From: Comamonas halotolerans
GTDB lineage: Bacteria; Pseudomonadota; Gammaproteobacteria; Burkholderiales; Burkholderiaceae_C
Assembly (NCBI RefSeq): GCF_030162935.1
Contig: NZ_JASAUZ010000001.1
Location: 62,001 to 126,000 of the forward strand
Length of the DNA stretch: 64,000 bases
Direction of reading: 5' to 3'
Both the position numbers and the translations under genes were made by a program. Positions 45,321 to 54,872 of this stretch are shown here, one piece after another. Within the stretch, counting starts at the first letter, position 1. Every line of letters starts with the position of its first letter. The notes beneath the pieces are model-generated. The model saw only the letters and a list, made by a program, of their open reading frames with translations. It was not told the DNA's origin and did no database searches.

Positions 45321-46790
45321 TCAGGACTGCTCAGCAATGCGGCTGCGTACCTGCCCATTCAAATCCAGAGGCTGCCATCCTCCACCAAGGGCTTTGTACA
45401 GACGCACATAGTCGGTACTGATCGCAGCTTTGGCGGTGGCAACACTGTCTTGCGATGCAAGCAGCGTGCGCTGGGTATCGAGCACGGTCTGAAAATCCAC
45501 CAAGCCGCTGCTGTAGCGTTGATTGGCGAGCAGTTGGGCATAGCGAGCTGCCTCCTCGGCCACTTGCAGTTGCACCAGCCGATCTTTATCGCCTTGCAAC
45601 TGCACCAGTGCATCTTCCACCTCCTGCAACGCTGTCAGTACCGAGGATCGATAGCTGATGCGAGCCTGCTCCACTGCGGCTTGCTGCACACGAATTTGTG
45701 CGCGATTCGCCCCCCCATCAAACAAAGGAGCCGAAAGTGCTGCCGCAATACTTTGCGCCACTGTGGCACCACTCAACGCACCCAGTGTCAATGCACTGAT
45801 GCCCAAAGACCCGTTCAGGCGCAGCGTGGGAAAGTTGGCACGCTCCTGGGCGGACAGATTTGCCACAGCAGCAATGACTTTTTGCTCTTGCGCACGTACA
45901 TCCGGACGCTGGCGCAAGGTATCAGCCGGTAGCGTCATTGCCAAACTGTCTGGAGCCACGGGCAATGGTTTGACAGTGGTTAACTCCGTATTCAAGGCCG
46001 AGGGTGGCTGGCCGGTCAAAATTGCCAAGGCATGCCGTGTTTTGGCCAGAGAAGCTTGCAAAGCGGGGATTTGGGCTGCCGTTTGTGCAGTGGAAGAACG
46101 CGCCTGCTCGGAATCCAGAGAGGTCGCCAGACCTGCTTGCACACGCCACTCCGTGATCTGCTGGTTTTCACGCTGAATACGCAAATTGTCTTCGGCAATC
46201 TGAAGGCGATTTTGCAGGCTGCGCAGCTCAATATAGTTCAGCGCAACCTCTGCTGCCAAAGACACATGAGCGCCTTCCAGCGTTGCCACAGCAGCCTGTA
46301 CGTTGGCTTCTCCTGCTTTCACTGCATTGGCCTGACGGCCCCACAGATCCGGCTCCCAGCTGGCGCTGACACGTGCCGCATAGCTGTTGCTGCCGTTGTC
46401 ACCATCTTCCCAGCTTCTGCCACGGTCAAACCCTGCACTTGCATTAGGCAGTCGTGCGGCCTCTTGCCCATCGAGCTGCGCCCTCGACTGACGTAAAGCC
46501 GCCTGTGCCGATTGCACACTCGGGTTAGCTTGCAAGGCTTGATCAATCAAGCCCGTCATCTGCGCATCACCAAAGCGTTGCCACCATTGACTCAGATCTG
46601 CAGGTGCCTGCTGCTGAGGCGCTGCGCCAGTGCTGTTCCACTGCTCAGGCACAGTCACAGTTTCATTTTGGCCCGCAAACTGCGAGGTATGACTGCAACC
46701 GGTCACCAGCACGGCACATGCGAAAGCCACAGCAAGCGACTTGGCCCGAGGTGTCGTGTGTGATAAATAGTGTTGTGTTTTCTTGTACAT
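45321..46790 (-). CDS. Outer-membrane efflux lipoprotein (NodT/OprM-like)
   Basis: This is the TolC-superfamily channel of the tripartite pump. It carries a lipoprotein signal peptide with lipobox LVTGC (Cys near residue 32). Two duplicated OEP repeats follow, the first from QMTGLIDQALQANPSVQSAQAALRQSRAQ and the second from PDVRAQEQKVIAAVANLSAQERANFPTLRLNG. The length is 489 residues from ATG 46790; the open frame begins upstream at 46952 but those residues are not OMF-like. It is the first gene of the omf-macA-ATPase-permease operon. No repressor gene is adjacent. Confidence 0.92.
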   Translation of the reverse strand: MYKKTQHYLSHTTPRAKSLAVAFACAVLVTGCSHTSQFAGQNETVTVPEQWNSTGAAPQQQAPADLSQWWQRFGDAQMTGLIDQALQANPSVQSAQAALRQSRAQLDGQEAARLPNASAGFDRGRSWEDGDNGSNSYAARVSASWEPDLWGRQANAVKAGEANVQAAVATLEGAHVSLAAEVALNYIELRSLQNRLQIAEDNLRIQRENQQITEWRVQAGLATSLDSEQARSSTAQTAAQIPALQASLAKTRHALAILTGQPPSALNTELTTVKPLPVAPDSLAMTLPADTLRQRPDVRAQEQKVIAAVANLSAQERANFPTLRLNGSLGISALTLGALSGATVAQSIAAALSAPLFDGGANRAQIRVQQAAVEQARISYRSSVLTALQEVEDALVQLQGDKDRLVQLQVAEEAARYAQLLANQRYSSGLVDFQTVLDTQRTLLASQDSVATAKAAISTDYVRLYKALGGGWQPLDLNGQVRSRIAEQS

Positions 46791-46918
46791 GCTCAAAGGC
46801 AAAAAAGCGCAATAGCCAATTTCTAACCGCAGATTGTGCAGACCCTGTGTAGGGCCATGGCAAAAGCCATGTGAAGCTTTGGTAAAGCCTGATGACAGCA
46901 AACCGGCACATGCCATGT

Positions 46919-46942
46919 AAAAAGCCCTCGTCCGAGGGCTTT
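46919..46942 (-). terminator. Terminator after tsaD
   Basis: On the minus strand, AAAGCCCTCG-GA-CGAGGGCTTTTT forms a stem with a T-run, 35 bases after the tsaD stop. Confidence 0.87.
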
Positions 46943-46976
46943 GTGCATTCATGGTACTGGTTCGGCTGAGGCGGAT

Positions 46977-48026
46977 TCAAGCCGCTTCAACAATGGAGTC
47001 CAGCGGCCAGCGAGGCTTCACATCAAACGCATACGCTTTGCTGGGTTGCTGCTGCCCAGCCTGAATGCGCATGGCCGCTGCCATGGCAATCATCGCGCCA
47101 TTGTCGGTACACAAATGCAATTCGGGGTAATGCACACGAATCTTGCGCTTCGTGCACTCGTGGTTGAGTTGTTCGCGCAGCAGTTTGTTTGCGCCTACGC
47201 CACCGGCCACCACCACACGGTTCATGCCAGTTTGCTTGAGCGCGTTGATGGTTTTTTTGACCAGCACATCCACGATCGCAGCCTGCGTGCTGGCCGCCAG
47301 ATCGGCCTTGCGCGCTTCCAACGTATCACCCAGCTTTTTAGCCTGGGTAAGCACCGCAGTTTTCAGACCCGCAAAAGAAAAATCCAGATCACCACTGTGC
47401 AGCAAGGGGCGCGGCAGCTTGAAGGCCTCCGCATCCCCACTTTCTGCCAGTTTCGAAAGGATCGGCCCTCCGGGGTAAGGCAGACCCATGACCTTGGCAG
47501 ATTTATCGAATGCCTCGCCTGCGGCATCATCAATGGTTTCGCCCAGGATTTCGTAACGACCCACGCCATCCACACGCATCAGCTGGGTGTGTCCTCCCGA
47601 AACCAAGAGCGCAATAAAAGGAAACTCTGGCGGGTCTTCGCTCAAGAAAGGTGAGAGCAGATGCCCTTCCAGGTGATGCACGCCCAGGACGGGCTTTTCC
47701 AGCGCCGCGCCCAATGCACACGCCACGCCCGCACCCACCAATAGCGCACCAGCCAGACCTGGACCACGCGTAAAAGCCACCACATCCACATCTTGCAAGG
47801 TTTTACCTGCATCCTCCATGACCTGCTGGGTCAATGGCAGCACACGGCGAATATGGTCGCGGCTGGCCAGCTCAGGCACAACACCACCATACGCACGGTG
47901 CATATCAATTTGGCTGTGCAGTGCGTGCGACAGCAGCGTAGGCACGCTGCCATCTGCCGGTATGCGCACCAAGGCCACACCGGTTTCATCACACGAAGAT
48001 TCAATACCCAGGATCAGCTGACTCAT
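46977..48026 (-). CDS. tsaD: tRNA N6-threonylcarbamoyladenosine transferase TsaD
   Basis: TsaD transfers the threonylcarbamoyl group to A37 of ANN-reading tRNAs. The N-terminus [17 protein letters not shown] and the metal-binding [22 protein letters not shown] segment (His pair) are characteristic. The ASKHA-fold nucleotide motifs include VSGGHTQLM and [17 protein letters not shown], and the C-terminal [13 protein letters not shown] supplies the last metal Asp. ATG 48026 gives 349 residues; the frame is open upstream to 48107. It is a single-gene unit with its own terminator. Confidence 0.96.
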   Translation of the reverse strand: MSQLILGIESSCDETGVALVRIPADGSVPTLLSHALHSQIDMHRAYGGVVPELASRDHIRRVLPLTQQVMEDAGKTLQDVDVVAFTRGPGLAGALLVGAGVACALGAALEKPVLGVHHLEGHLLSPFLSEDPPEFPFIALLVSGGHTQLMRVDGVGRYEILGETIDDAAGEAFDKSAKVMGLPYPGGPILSKLAESGDAEAFKLPRPLLHSGDLDFSFAGLKTAVLTQAKKLGDTLEARKADLAASTQAAIVDVLVKKTINALKQTGMNRVVVAGGVGANKLLREQLNHECTKRKIRVHYPELHLCTDNGAMIAMAAAMRIQAGQQQPSKAYAFDVKPRWPLDSIVEAA

Positions 48027-48097
48027 AGCCCTCAAGTGTAAAACTGTGGCGTCATCGCCAGGCTGCGCAGGTGCAATGGCCTTGTGCACAGGGCAAG

Positions 48098-48123
48098 AAA
48101 AAAGCACCTTCGGGTGCTTTTTT
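48098..48123. terminator. Terminator between tsaD start region and yidB-like gene
   Basis: AAAAAAGCACC-TTCG-GGTGCTTTTTT is a perfect hairpin with a UUCG loop. It lies just downstream of the yidB-like stop. Confidence 0.93.
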
Positions 48124-48142
48124 CAGAGTGCATCTCAGGACT

Positions 48143-48790
48143 TTAACGGCGGCCACCCAGAAAGGTGGAGCCGAGCTTGAACAAGTCACCGACGTCCAGC
48201 TTGCCATCCCCATTTTGATCCAGCAGGCTGCCAAGCAATCCGCCGCCGATACCACCTTGCTGCTGGACCTGCGCACGCTCCTGACCCAGCACCTGCCCCA
48301 GACCTCCTGCATCCATATTTCCAGCCTTCACACGGTTGGCCAGAAATGCCATCACGATGGGAGCCAGCATGGCCAGCAACTGCCCGGCATTTTGTCCGCC
48401 CAAACCTGTGGCTTGACCCAACCCGGTTTCGGCCTTTTGCTGATTGCTACCAAAGATGTGGCCCAGAATATCCGCGCCTCCGCCCAGCGGGCTGCTGCCA
48501 CCTGCTTGAGCCTGACCGCCACCCAAAATGGAGCCTAGCAAGCCACCGAGCCCGCCCAGACCTTGTGGCAGGGCATTGCTGTGATCGCGCTGCAGCGCTC
48601 CAAACAAATCGGCAGCGCCTTGAGGCTGGGCGGCGTTGTTGCCCAAAGCACCGAGCAAGAGCGGCAGTGCTGCACCTACGGCTGACTGGATTTGCTGGCT
48701 GTCTGTGCCCAGTTGCTGGGCCATTTGTTGCATGGGAGCACCCTGCAGTTGGCCCATCAGTTCGGACACCAAAGATTGCTGTTCATTCAT
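48143..48790 (-). CDS. YidB-family (DUF937) protein with EF-hand-like loop
   Basis: This 215-residue Gly- and Gln-rich protein matches the YidB/DUF937 pattern. The N-terminal helix pair is LVSELMGQLQGAPMQQMAQQLG, and ALPLLLGALGNNA and LLAMLAPIVMAFLANRV follow. The middle is low-complexity Gly (LGGLGGLLGSILGGGQAQ). The C-terminus carries DQNGDGKLDVGDLF, which fits a calcium-binding EF-hand or dockerin-type loop with Asp/Asn/Asp/Lys/Asp positions. No signal peptide is visible. The family has no settled function. It is a single gene, divergent from ybiB. Confidence 0.82.
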   Translation of the reverse strand: MNEQQSLVSELMGQLQGAPMQQMAQQLGTDSQQIQSAVGAALPLLLGALGNNAAQPQGAADLFGALQRDHSNALPQGLGGLGGLLGSILGGGQAQAGGSSPLGGGADILGHIFGSNQQKAETGLGQATGLGGQNAGQLLAMLAPIVMAFLANRVKAGNMDAGGLGQVLGQERAQVQQQGGIGGGLLGSLLDQNGDGKLDVGDLFKLGSTFLGGRR

Positions 48791-48988
48791 GACGTACTCC
48801 TTGCGAAAAACAATGGGGCGCAGTATGCGTCAGTCCACGCCTTTTGCGCAGCTAGCCTGCACAAGTAAGGACAATGCCTGACAGTTTTCACGGGAAAGCT
48901 GCAACCATTCGTACAGAGGCAGCATTTCAATATAAGCAATTGATATAAAAACACATTCAAAATAACGAAAAATCTTTTAAAGCTACCC

Positions 48989-49936
48989 ATGAGCATCCAG
49001 CAATACCTCAAAGAAATCGGACGCGGCAAAGACGGCGCCCGTGCCCTGTCTCGCCCTCAGGCGGCGGAGCTGATGGGTTGGCTGCTCGATGGTATGGCCC
49101 ACCCGCTGCAAGTTGGCGCTTTCTGTCTGGCCATGCGCATCAAAGGTGAGACAGCCCAGGAGATGGCGGGGTTCATGGATGCCATACATGCCCGCCTGCC
49201 TGTCACTGCTGTGAGCGCATCACCCGTCGTGGTACTTCCCAGCTACAACGGTGCACGCCGTTTGCCAGTACTGACCCCCTTACTCGCACTGCTGCTGTCA
49301 CGTGAAGGCCTGCCTGTGCTGTTGCATGGCAGCACCACTGAAAGCAGCCGTGTGACCGCTGCACAGGTACTGCAAGCACTGGGCTTTCCCGCAGCAACTC
49401 GGCTAGAGACACCACATCCTGGTCAGCTGGTACACCTGGGCACCCGCCAGTTGCACGCTGGCCTGGCGGATTTGTTGGATGCGCGCGCCACCATTGGTTT
49501 ACGCAATCCCGCACACAGTCTGGTCAAACACATGAACCCCTTGGCTGGCAGCGGCACACACAGTCTGGTGGTTGGCTGCTACACCCATCCTGAATACAGC
49601 ATCAGCATGGAAGCCACCCACGCTGAAGCTGGCGGCCATGCGCTGCTGCTACGCGGCATGGAAGGCGAGCCTGTGGCAGACCCACGGCGTCAGCCAGCCA
49701 TGCGCGGCATCATCCGGGGTCTCAAGGTGCTGGAACTGAGCAACGAAAGCGGCAGTGTACCGATTGCGCCTGAACTGCCTGCAGGCCTGGATGTTGCCGC
49801 CACTGCAACCTTTATCCAGCAGGTGCTGGACGGCCAGCGTCCCGTCCCTGCACCCATTGCCACCCAGGTTCAAGTGATTGTGGATCTACACCGCAAACTG
49901 GCCGACCTGCCGGCAACACCAGGAGCACGATCATGA
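48989..49936 (+). CDS. ybiB: YbiB-type protein (TrpD2, anthranilate phosphoribosyltransferase fold)
   Basis: The 315-residue protein has the anthranilate phosphoribosyltransferase fold but belongs to the YbiB/TrpD2 branch, reported as nucleic-acid binding rather than tryptophan-forming. The N-terminal helical domain is YLKEIGRGKDGARALSRPQAAELMGWLLDG. The Gly-rich PRPP loop of true TrpD is replaced by VVVLPSYNGARRLPVLTP. DLLDARATIGLRNPAHSLVKHMNPLAG is the conserved core. Its stop overlaps the cobA start in an ATGA arrangement. The AT-rich 198-base region upstream probably holds its promoter. Confidence 0.85.
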   Translation: MSIQQYLKEIGRGKDGARALSRPQAAELMGWLLDGMAHPLQVGAFCLAMRIKGETAQEMAGFMDAIHARLPVTAVSASPVVVLPSYNGARRLPVLTPLLALLLSREGLPVLLHGSTTESSRVTAAQVLQALGFPAATRLETPHPGQLVHLGTRQLHAGLADLLDARATIGLRNPAHSLVKHMNPLAGSGTHSLVVGCYTHPEYSISMEATHAEAGGHALLLRGMEGEPVADPRRQPAMRGIIRGLKVLELSNESGSVPIAPELPAGLDVAATATFIQQVLDGQRPVPAPIATQVQVIVDLHRKLADLPATPGARS

Positions 49937-50733
49937 ATACCAGCGCCACCCCGGCCTTGGGCAGTTGCACGCTTGTTGGCGCAGGCCCTGGAGACCCTGA
50001 GCTGCTCACACTCAAGGCCCTGAAAGCCATCCAGTCGGCCACCGTGCTGCTGGTGGATGATTTGGTCTCTCAAGCCATCGTGGACTTTGCTGCTCCAACC
50101 GCCCGCATTGTGTATGTGGGCAAACGTGGTGGGTGCCAAAGCACGCCACAGGCTTTCATCGAAAAGCTCATGGAGTCTGAAGTGCGCAAGGGCGAACAGG
50201 TGGTACGCCTCAAAGGCGGCGATCCCTTCATCTTCGGCCGTGGCGGGGAAGAAGTGGAGCATCTGCGTGCTGCGGGCATCGAAGTGCAGGTTATCAACGG
50301 CATCACCGCAGGCCTGGCGGGCTTGAGCAGCCTGGGAGCGCCTCTGACCCACCGCGAACATGCCCATGGCGTGGTATTTATTACCGGCCACGCCAAACCC
50401 GGCGACAGTGGTGCCGACTGGCGCTCACTGGCCACAACCGCGCAGTCTGCCAAGCTCACGCTGGTGATCTACATGGGCGTCAGCTCCATTGAGTACATCA
50501 GTGCCGAGCTTCAAGCTGGCGGCCTTTCAGCTCAAACCCCGGCTGCCATCATCCAGCACGCCAGCCTGCCACAGCAGCGCCACGCCATCACCACGCTTCA
50601 GAACCTGGCGCACACCCTGCACGCTGAAAGCCTCTCCAGCCCCAGCGTGCTGGTGATTGGCGATGTGGTGCAAGGCGTGGCCGCATGGGCCCAACAGCCT
50701 TGCCAGCCACAACCGTTGCAAGGCGCGGCCTGA
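49933..50733 (+). CDS. cobA: Uroporphyrinogen-III C-methyltransferase (SUMT)
   Basis: SUMT methylates uroporphyrinogen III at C2 and C7 to precorrin-2, the entry to siroheme and cobalamin. The motifs are LVGAGPGDPELLTLKALKAIQSATVLLVDDLVS at the N-terminus, VYVGKRGGCQSTPQAFI, VVRLKGGDPFIFGRGGEEVEHL and NGITAGLAGLSSLGAPLTHRE. The length is 266 residues, a free-standing SUMT rather than the CysG fusion. It overlaps ybiB by four bases. In relatives this pair sits beside nitrite or sulfite reductase genes; none is in the window. Confidence 0.93.
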   Translation: MNTSATPALGSCTLVGAGPGDPELLTLKALKAIQSATVLLVDDLVSQAIVDFAAPTARIVYVGKRGGCQSTPQAFIEKLMESEVRKGEQVVRLKGGDPFIFGRGGEEVEHLRAAGIEVQVINGITAGLAGLSSLGAPLTHREHAHGVVFITGHAKPGDSGADWRSLATTAQSAKLTLVIYMGVSSIEYISAELQAGGLSAQTPAAIIQHASLPQQRHAITTLQNLAHTLHAESLSSPSVLVIGDVVQGVAAWAQQPCQPQPLQGAA

Positions 50734-50794
50734 CAACTGCGGCCCTGTCACCTGCAGCAAAGCTTCCAAGCATTTGAGTTGAGGGCTTAGACAA

Positions 50795-50832
50795 ACAAGG
50801 GCTGCAACGTCCACCACCATTGCAGCCCTTGT
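50795..50832. terminator. Convergent hairpin between cobA and phoX
   Basis: ACAAGGGCTGCAA and TTGCAGCCCTTGT form a perfect 13-bp stem around a 12-base loop. The T-run is short on both strands. Confidence 0.7.
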
Positions 50833-50891
50833 CATCTGTCCGGCGCGTCAAACACCGGACACATGTTTGAGATTCTGACCGAGCTTGCGAT

Positions 50892-52853
50892 TTAGCTACC
50901 GATCACACCACCATCGTTCTTGGTGATCACCACCGTGGCAGAGCGTGGCAAGGTATTTCCACCGCCGGGCCAATGGCTGTCACCTTCTTCGCCTGGGTGC
51001 TGAATGTTGATGAACATGGTCTTGTGATCAGGCGTAAAAGTGATGCCTGTGACTTCACACTCCTTGGGGCCCACAAAGAATCGTCGAATTTCTTTGCTCA
51101 CTGGGTCGGCACACAACATCTGGTTATTGCCCTGGCCAGCGTAATCGCCCTTGTTGCTGTACTTGCCATCGGTCTGGATCCACAGGCGTCCATCTGCATC
51201 AAACGCCAGGCCATCGGGGCTGTTGAAAGTGTTGTCTGCAGTGATATTGGCCGAGCCTGACATCAAGTTCTTGCGGTCTGTATGTACCGTGGGGTTTCCC
51301 GCCAGCACAAAAATATCCCACTCAAATGTAGAGGCTGCAGCATCCGCTCCTGTCTCTCGCCAGCGCACGATCTGACCGTACACATTCTTGGCCCGCGGGT
51401 TGGCTTCATCAGCCACTGTGCGGCTGGTGTTGTTGGTCAGGGTGACATACACCTCGCCAGTTTTGGGATGTACGCTGACCCACTCCGGACGGTCCATCTT
51501 GGTGGCTCCCACCACATCACCCGCCATGCGCGCATGCACCAGCACTGCGGCTTGGTTGGCAAAGCTTGCATCGGCCTTCAACTTGGGATTCGCGTTCTTG
51601 TCGAGCAGCAGCCACTCACCGGTTCCCGCAAAGTCTCCGGTTGCAGCGCCTGCATCGAAACGCGCAACGTACAGCCTGCCCTTGTCCAGCAACTTGCTAT
51701 TGTCACCGCCCTTGACGTATTTGTTATCCGAGACAAATTTGTAGATGTAGTCATTGGCCTGGTCGTCACCCATATAGACCACTGCCCGGCCATCCTTGCT
51801 CAGCGTAAATGCAGCGTTTTCATGCTTGAAACGACCCAGTGCCGTGCGCTTTTGCGGAATGCTGCCGGGGTTGAAAGGATCAATCTCCACGATCCAGCCA
51901 AAACGGTTGGATTCGTTGGGTTCTTTCACATAGTCAAAGCGAGGTTCATGCTTTTCCCACTGGAAAAGACTGCCCTTGGCGGAGATCCCGTAGCGTTTTT
52001 GCGCCGCATTACGGCGGTCTTCACCAGAGTCCGAGCCAAAGTAATTGTTGAAATTCTCTTCGCAAGTCAGGTAAGTGCCCCAGGGCGTGAAACCGTTGCC
52101 ACAGTTGTTGAATGTCCCTTGCGCACGGCGACCAGAAGGGTCACTGGAGGTTTGGAGCAAAGCATCACCCGCGGCAGGGCCAGTCATTTCCATGACAGAA
52201 AATGCAGTGATACGTCGGTTGTACACACTGCCCTTGACGATGTCCCAAACGCCCTTCGGGTTCTTTTGAATGTGCATCACAGAAACGCCATGCGCATTCA
52301 TGGACTTGTGCACCTGATCTTTGCCCCATTTCTTTTTGGCATCCGCACCCTTGCCACCAAACAGCCAGACATATTCACCCGTTTTTTCATTCACGGTGCA
52401 GTACTCGTGATTCATCACCAGCAGACCTTCGCTGCTCTTGCCTTCCAAGGCAAAGAAGTGAATCCCGTCGTGGTTGTCACCTACCTGCAATGCTTGCGCA
52501 GCGGCATCTTCGCTGCCATCGCCCTTGAAAGCTGGCGCGCCATCTACCAAGGGCGTGCCCCAGGGCGCCAGCACATTGGCGCTATAGCCCGGAGCGATTT
52601 GAATGTTGTCTGCCGTAGAGATAGGAATGGCTTGAAAACCCATCAACGCCGATCCACGGCTTTGAATGCCCGATGTCGCACAACCAGCCAGTCCCCCGCC
52701 CAAGCCCAAAAACATGGCTGCGGTAAGGCCTGTGCCACTGCGCAAAAACCCACGGCGCGAAACAGCGCTGGCCACCACCGTCTGAAACTCTGGGTTATCA
52801 CTTAGATTGGTTGGAATGTCTTCGCTGTCAATCCCTGCATGGTGCTGATTCAT
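50892..52853 (-). CDS. phoX: PhoX-family alkaline phosphatase, Tat-exported
   Basis: PhoX is a Ca/Fe-dependent periplasmic phosphatase that releases phosphate from organic phosphoesters. The Tat signal SRRGFLRSGTGLTAAMFLGLGGGLAGC lies near residues 32-58 and may end in a lipobox-like LAGC. The family body includes LLVMNHEYC, CGNGFTPWGTYLTCEENFNNYFG and SPDGLAFDADGRLWIQTDG. ATG 52853 is chosen because AGAGAGG lies nine bases upstream, and the length is then 653 residues. The promoter region has three 7-bp units at 11-bp spacing like a PHO box. It diverges from a chemoreceptor gene. Confidence 0.93.
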   Translation of the reverse strand: MNQHHAGIDSEDIPTNLSDNPEFQTVVASAVSRRGFLRSGTGLTAAMFLGLGGGLAGCATSGIQSRGSALMGFQAIPISTADNIQIAPGYSANVLAPWGTPLVDGAPAFKGDGSEDAAAQALQVGDNHDGIHFFALEGKSSEGLLVMNHEYCTVNEKTGEYVWLFGGKGADAKKKWGKDQVHKSMNAHGVSVMHIQKNPKGVWDIVKGSVYNRRITAFSVMEMTGPAAGDALLQTSSDPSGRRAQGTFNNCGNGFTPWGTYLTCEENFNNYFGSDSGEDRRNAAQKRYGISAKGSLFQWEKHEPRFDYVKEPNESNRFGWIVEIDPFNPGSIPQKRTALGRFKHENAAFTLSKDGRAVVYMGDDQANDYIYKFVSDNKYVKGGDNSKLLDKGRLYVARFDAGAATGDFAGTGEWLLLDKNANPKLKADASFANQAAVLVHARMAGDVVGATKMDRPEWVSVHPKTGEVYVTLTNNTSRTVADEANPRAKNVYGQIVRWRETGADAAASTFEWDIFVLAGNPTVHTDRKNLMSGSANITADNTFNSPDGLAFDADGRLWIQTDGKYSNKGDYAGQGNNQMLCADPVSKEIRRFFVGPKECEVTGITFTPDHKTMFINIQHPGEEGDSHWPGGGNTLPRSATVVITKNDGGVIGS

Positions 52854-52911
52854 CGTGCGCATCCTCTCTTTGTTGTGGATAAAGATTTGCCCGCCAGTGT
52901 CGATACACCCA

Positions 52912-52940
52912 ATGACAGTGTTATGAAGCATTCAAGACAG
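52912..52940 (-). promoter_or_regulatory. PHO-box-like repeat upstream of phoX
   Basis: On the minus strand three heptamers, CTGTCTT, GCTTCAT and CTGTCAT, are spaced exactly 11 bases apart with 4-base gaps. This fits the PhoB-box pattern of CTGTCAT repeats and lies about 60 bases before the phoX start. Confidence 0.65.
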
Positions 52941-53089
52941 TTTTGTGACTACTTGCTTGGATCTTACAAACCTTGGGGGTACTGGCCGTTTCGGCTTGGT
53001 ACGCATTGGTGTACCAGTCACTGGCACGCAAAAAACTGAACGAACAGCGCTAGGCAACGTGCCTGCACGCACACTGAGGAAACACCTTC

Positions 53090-54868
53090 ATGCGGTTTTC
53101 AGACTTCAAAATCGGCACCAAACTGGGGCTTGCTTTCGCACTCCTGTTGACCGTAACACTGATACTGGGCGGAGTTGCACTGACCCAACTCGAACGCCTG
53201 AACCAGGCCATGCAAAGCATGAGCAACAGTGCGCTACCAAGCGTGGCGGAAGCAGGCAATATGCGTTCGCAATGGAACCGTTTCCGCCGCATCGAAAGCC
53301 ATTTGCTCCCTCCGCAGTCCGCCAGCAGCGCGCAAGCGCTGGCAGAACAAGCACAAGGCCTGCTCGAGGCAATTACACAGTCGGAAAATAATTACAAAGC
53401 CCTGCCACACTCGGAACAAGAGCAATTGCTCATGCGCACTTATTTGCAGCACCGTGACGCGTACATGACGGTACACCGCAAGTTTGTCTCTCAAACAGTC
53501 GCCATGCACCGAGACAGCCTGCACGATACAAGCAACCTTCAGTCGCTACAGCTCATGTACACCGAAGAAGCTGAACCCAGTTTCGCGGCACTGGCTGAAA
53601 CCGTCGGCAAGCTGTCGCAACTGACACAAAGCGACGCACAAGCTCTGCGCCTGCATGGACAAGAGATACGCACTTCGGCACTTTGGTGGGTGATCACAGG
53701 CATGGTCATCAGTGCCTTGTTGTCCCTGCTGTTTGCCATTTTGGTGACACGCTCTGTGTCTAGGCCCGCCTCTCACGCCGTGGCCGCTGCAACTCGCATC
53801 GCCAGCGGCGACCTGAGCCAGGTGTTGCAAGTCCCCAGCAAAGATGAAATGGGGCTGCTGATGGCTGCGCTGGAACAAATGCGCAGCACCCTCGACAAAG
53901 TCGTGCAAGCTGTACGCCACAACGCAGAATCCGTGGCGCTCGCCAGCAACGAAATCTCCAGCGGCACTACCGATTTGTCTTCCCGCACCGAAGAGCAGGC
54001 CAGCGCTGTGCAACAAACTGCAGCCTCCATGGAGCAGTTGTCCTCCACGGTCCGACAAAACGCTGACGGTGCGTTGCAAGCCAACCAATTGGCGCTCGGT
54101 GCTTCACAGATTGCGGCTCAAGGCGGAGACGTGGTGGGAGAAGTGGTGGCAAACATGCGAGGCATCACTGAAAGCAGCCGCAAAATTTCAGACATCATTG
54201 GTGTGATTGACTCCATAGCCTTTCAAACCAACATCCTGGCACTCAACGCTGCAGTGGAAGCTGCGCGGGCTGGCGAGCAAGGCCGTGGTTTCGCAGTCGT
54301 AGCGGGCGAAGTGCGTTCACTGGCCCAACGCAGTGCGCAAGCTGCCAAAGAAATCAAGCAACTCATCAGCAACAGCGTAGACAGTGTGGCTGCAGGCACT
54401 GCATTGGTGGACCGTGCAGGTCAAACCATGGAAGAAGTCGTTAGCTCCATCCGACGCGTCACCGATCTTGTGGGAGAAATCAGCGCAGCCAGTGCGCAAC
54501 AAAGCCAGGGCGTCACTCAAATCGGCGAAGCCATCAGCCAAATGGACACCACCACCCAGCAAAACGCAGCGCTGGTCGAACAAAGTGCTGCCGCTGCAGA
54601 AAGTCTCAAACGCCAGGCCCAGGAGCTGGTACAAACCGTTGCGCACTTCAAAACCTCTGCAACATCCGTGACTGCAACTGCGGCACCCAAGATAACGCGT
54701 GCCAACGTTGCCCCTCGCGTAGCTCAGCCCACGCCCCCAAAAGCTGTCACAACCTCGCAGCGCCAGCCTTCGCCAGCCAATTCCCAACGCCGGCAAACCG
54801 CAGCCCGCACCCTGCCGGCCAGTACAGTTTCAGCAGCCTGCGCTGAAGACGATTGGGAGAGTTTCTAG
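53090..54868 (+). CDS. Methyl-accepting chemotaxis protein (Tar/Tsr-like)
   Basis: This is a transmembrane chemoreceptor. TM1 is [19 protein letters not shown] near residue 12. A periplasmic four-helix-bundle ligand domain of about 155 residues follows, and TM2 ([22 protein letters not shown]) lies near residue 200. HAMP comes next ([24 protein letters not shown]), then the methylated coiled coil and the conserved signalling tip [48 protein letters not shown] Thr/Ala/Pro-rich linker ends in DDWESF, which resembles the CheR/CheB-docking pentapeptide NWETF. The length is 592 residues. The ligand is unknown. Confidence 0.95.
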   Translation: MRFSDFKIGTKLGLAFALLLTVTLILGGVALTQLERLNQAMQSMSNSALPSVAEAGNMRSQWNRFRRIESHLLPPQSASSAQALAEQAQGLLEAITQSENNYKALPHSEQEQLLMRTYLQHRDAYMTVHRKFVSQTVAMHRDSLHDTSNLQSLQLMYTEEAEPSFAALAETVGKLSQLTQSDAQALRLHGQEIRTSALWWVITGMVISALLSLLFAILVTRSVSRPASHAVAAATRIASGDLSQVLQVPSKDEMGLLMAALEQMRSTLDKVVQAVRHNAESVALASNEISSGTTDLSSRTEEQASAVQQTAASMEQLSSTVRQNADGALQANQLALGASQIAAQGGDVVGEVVANMRGITESSRKISDIIGVIDSIAFQTNILALNAAVEAARAGEQGRGFAVVAGEVRSLAQRSAQAAKEIKQLISNSVDSVAAGTALVDRAGQTMEEVVSSIRRVTDLVGEISAASAQQSQGVTQIGEAISQMDTTTQQNAALVEQSAAAAESLKRQAQELVQTVAHFKTSATSVTATAAPKITRANVAPRVAQPTPPKAVTTSQRQPSPANSQRRQTAARTLPASTVSAACAEDDWESF

Positions 54869-54872
54869 CCGC

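Noticed and set aside
51282..52805. A 507-codon plus-strand open frame opposite phoX
   Set aside because: It is antisense to a clear PhoX with a Tat signal and has no domain pattern.
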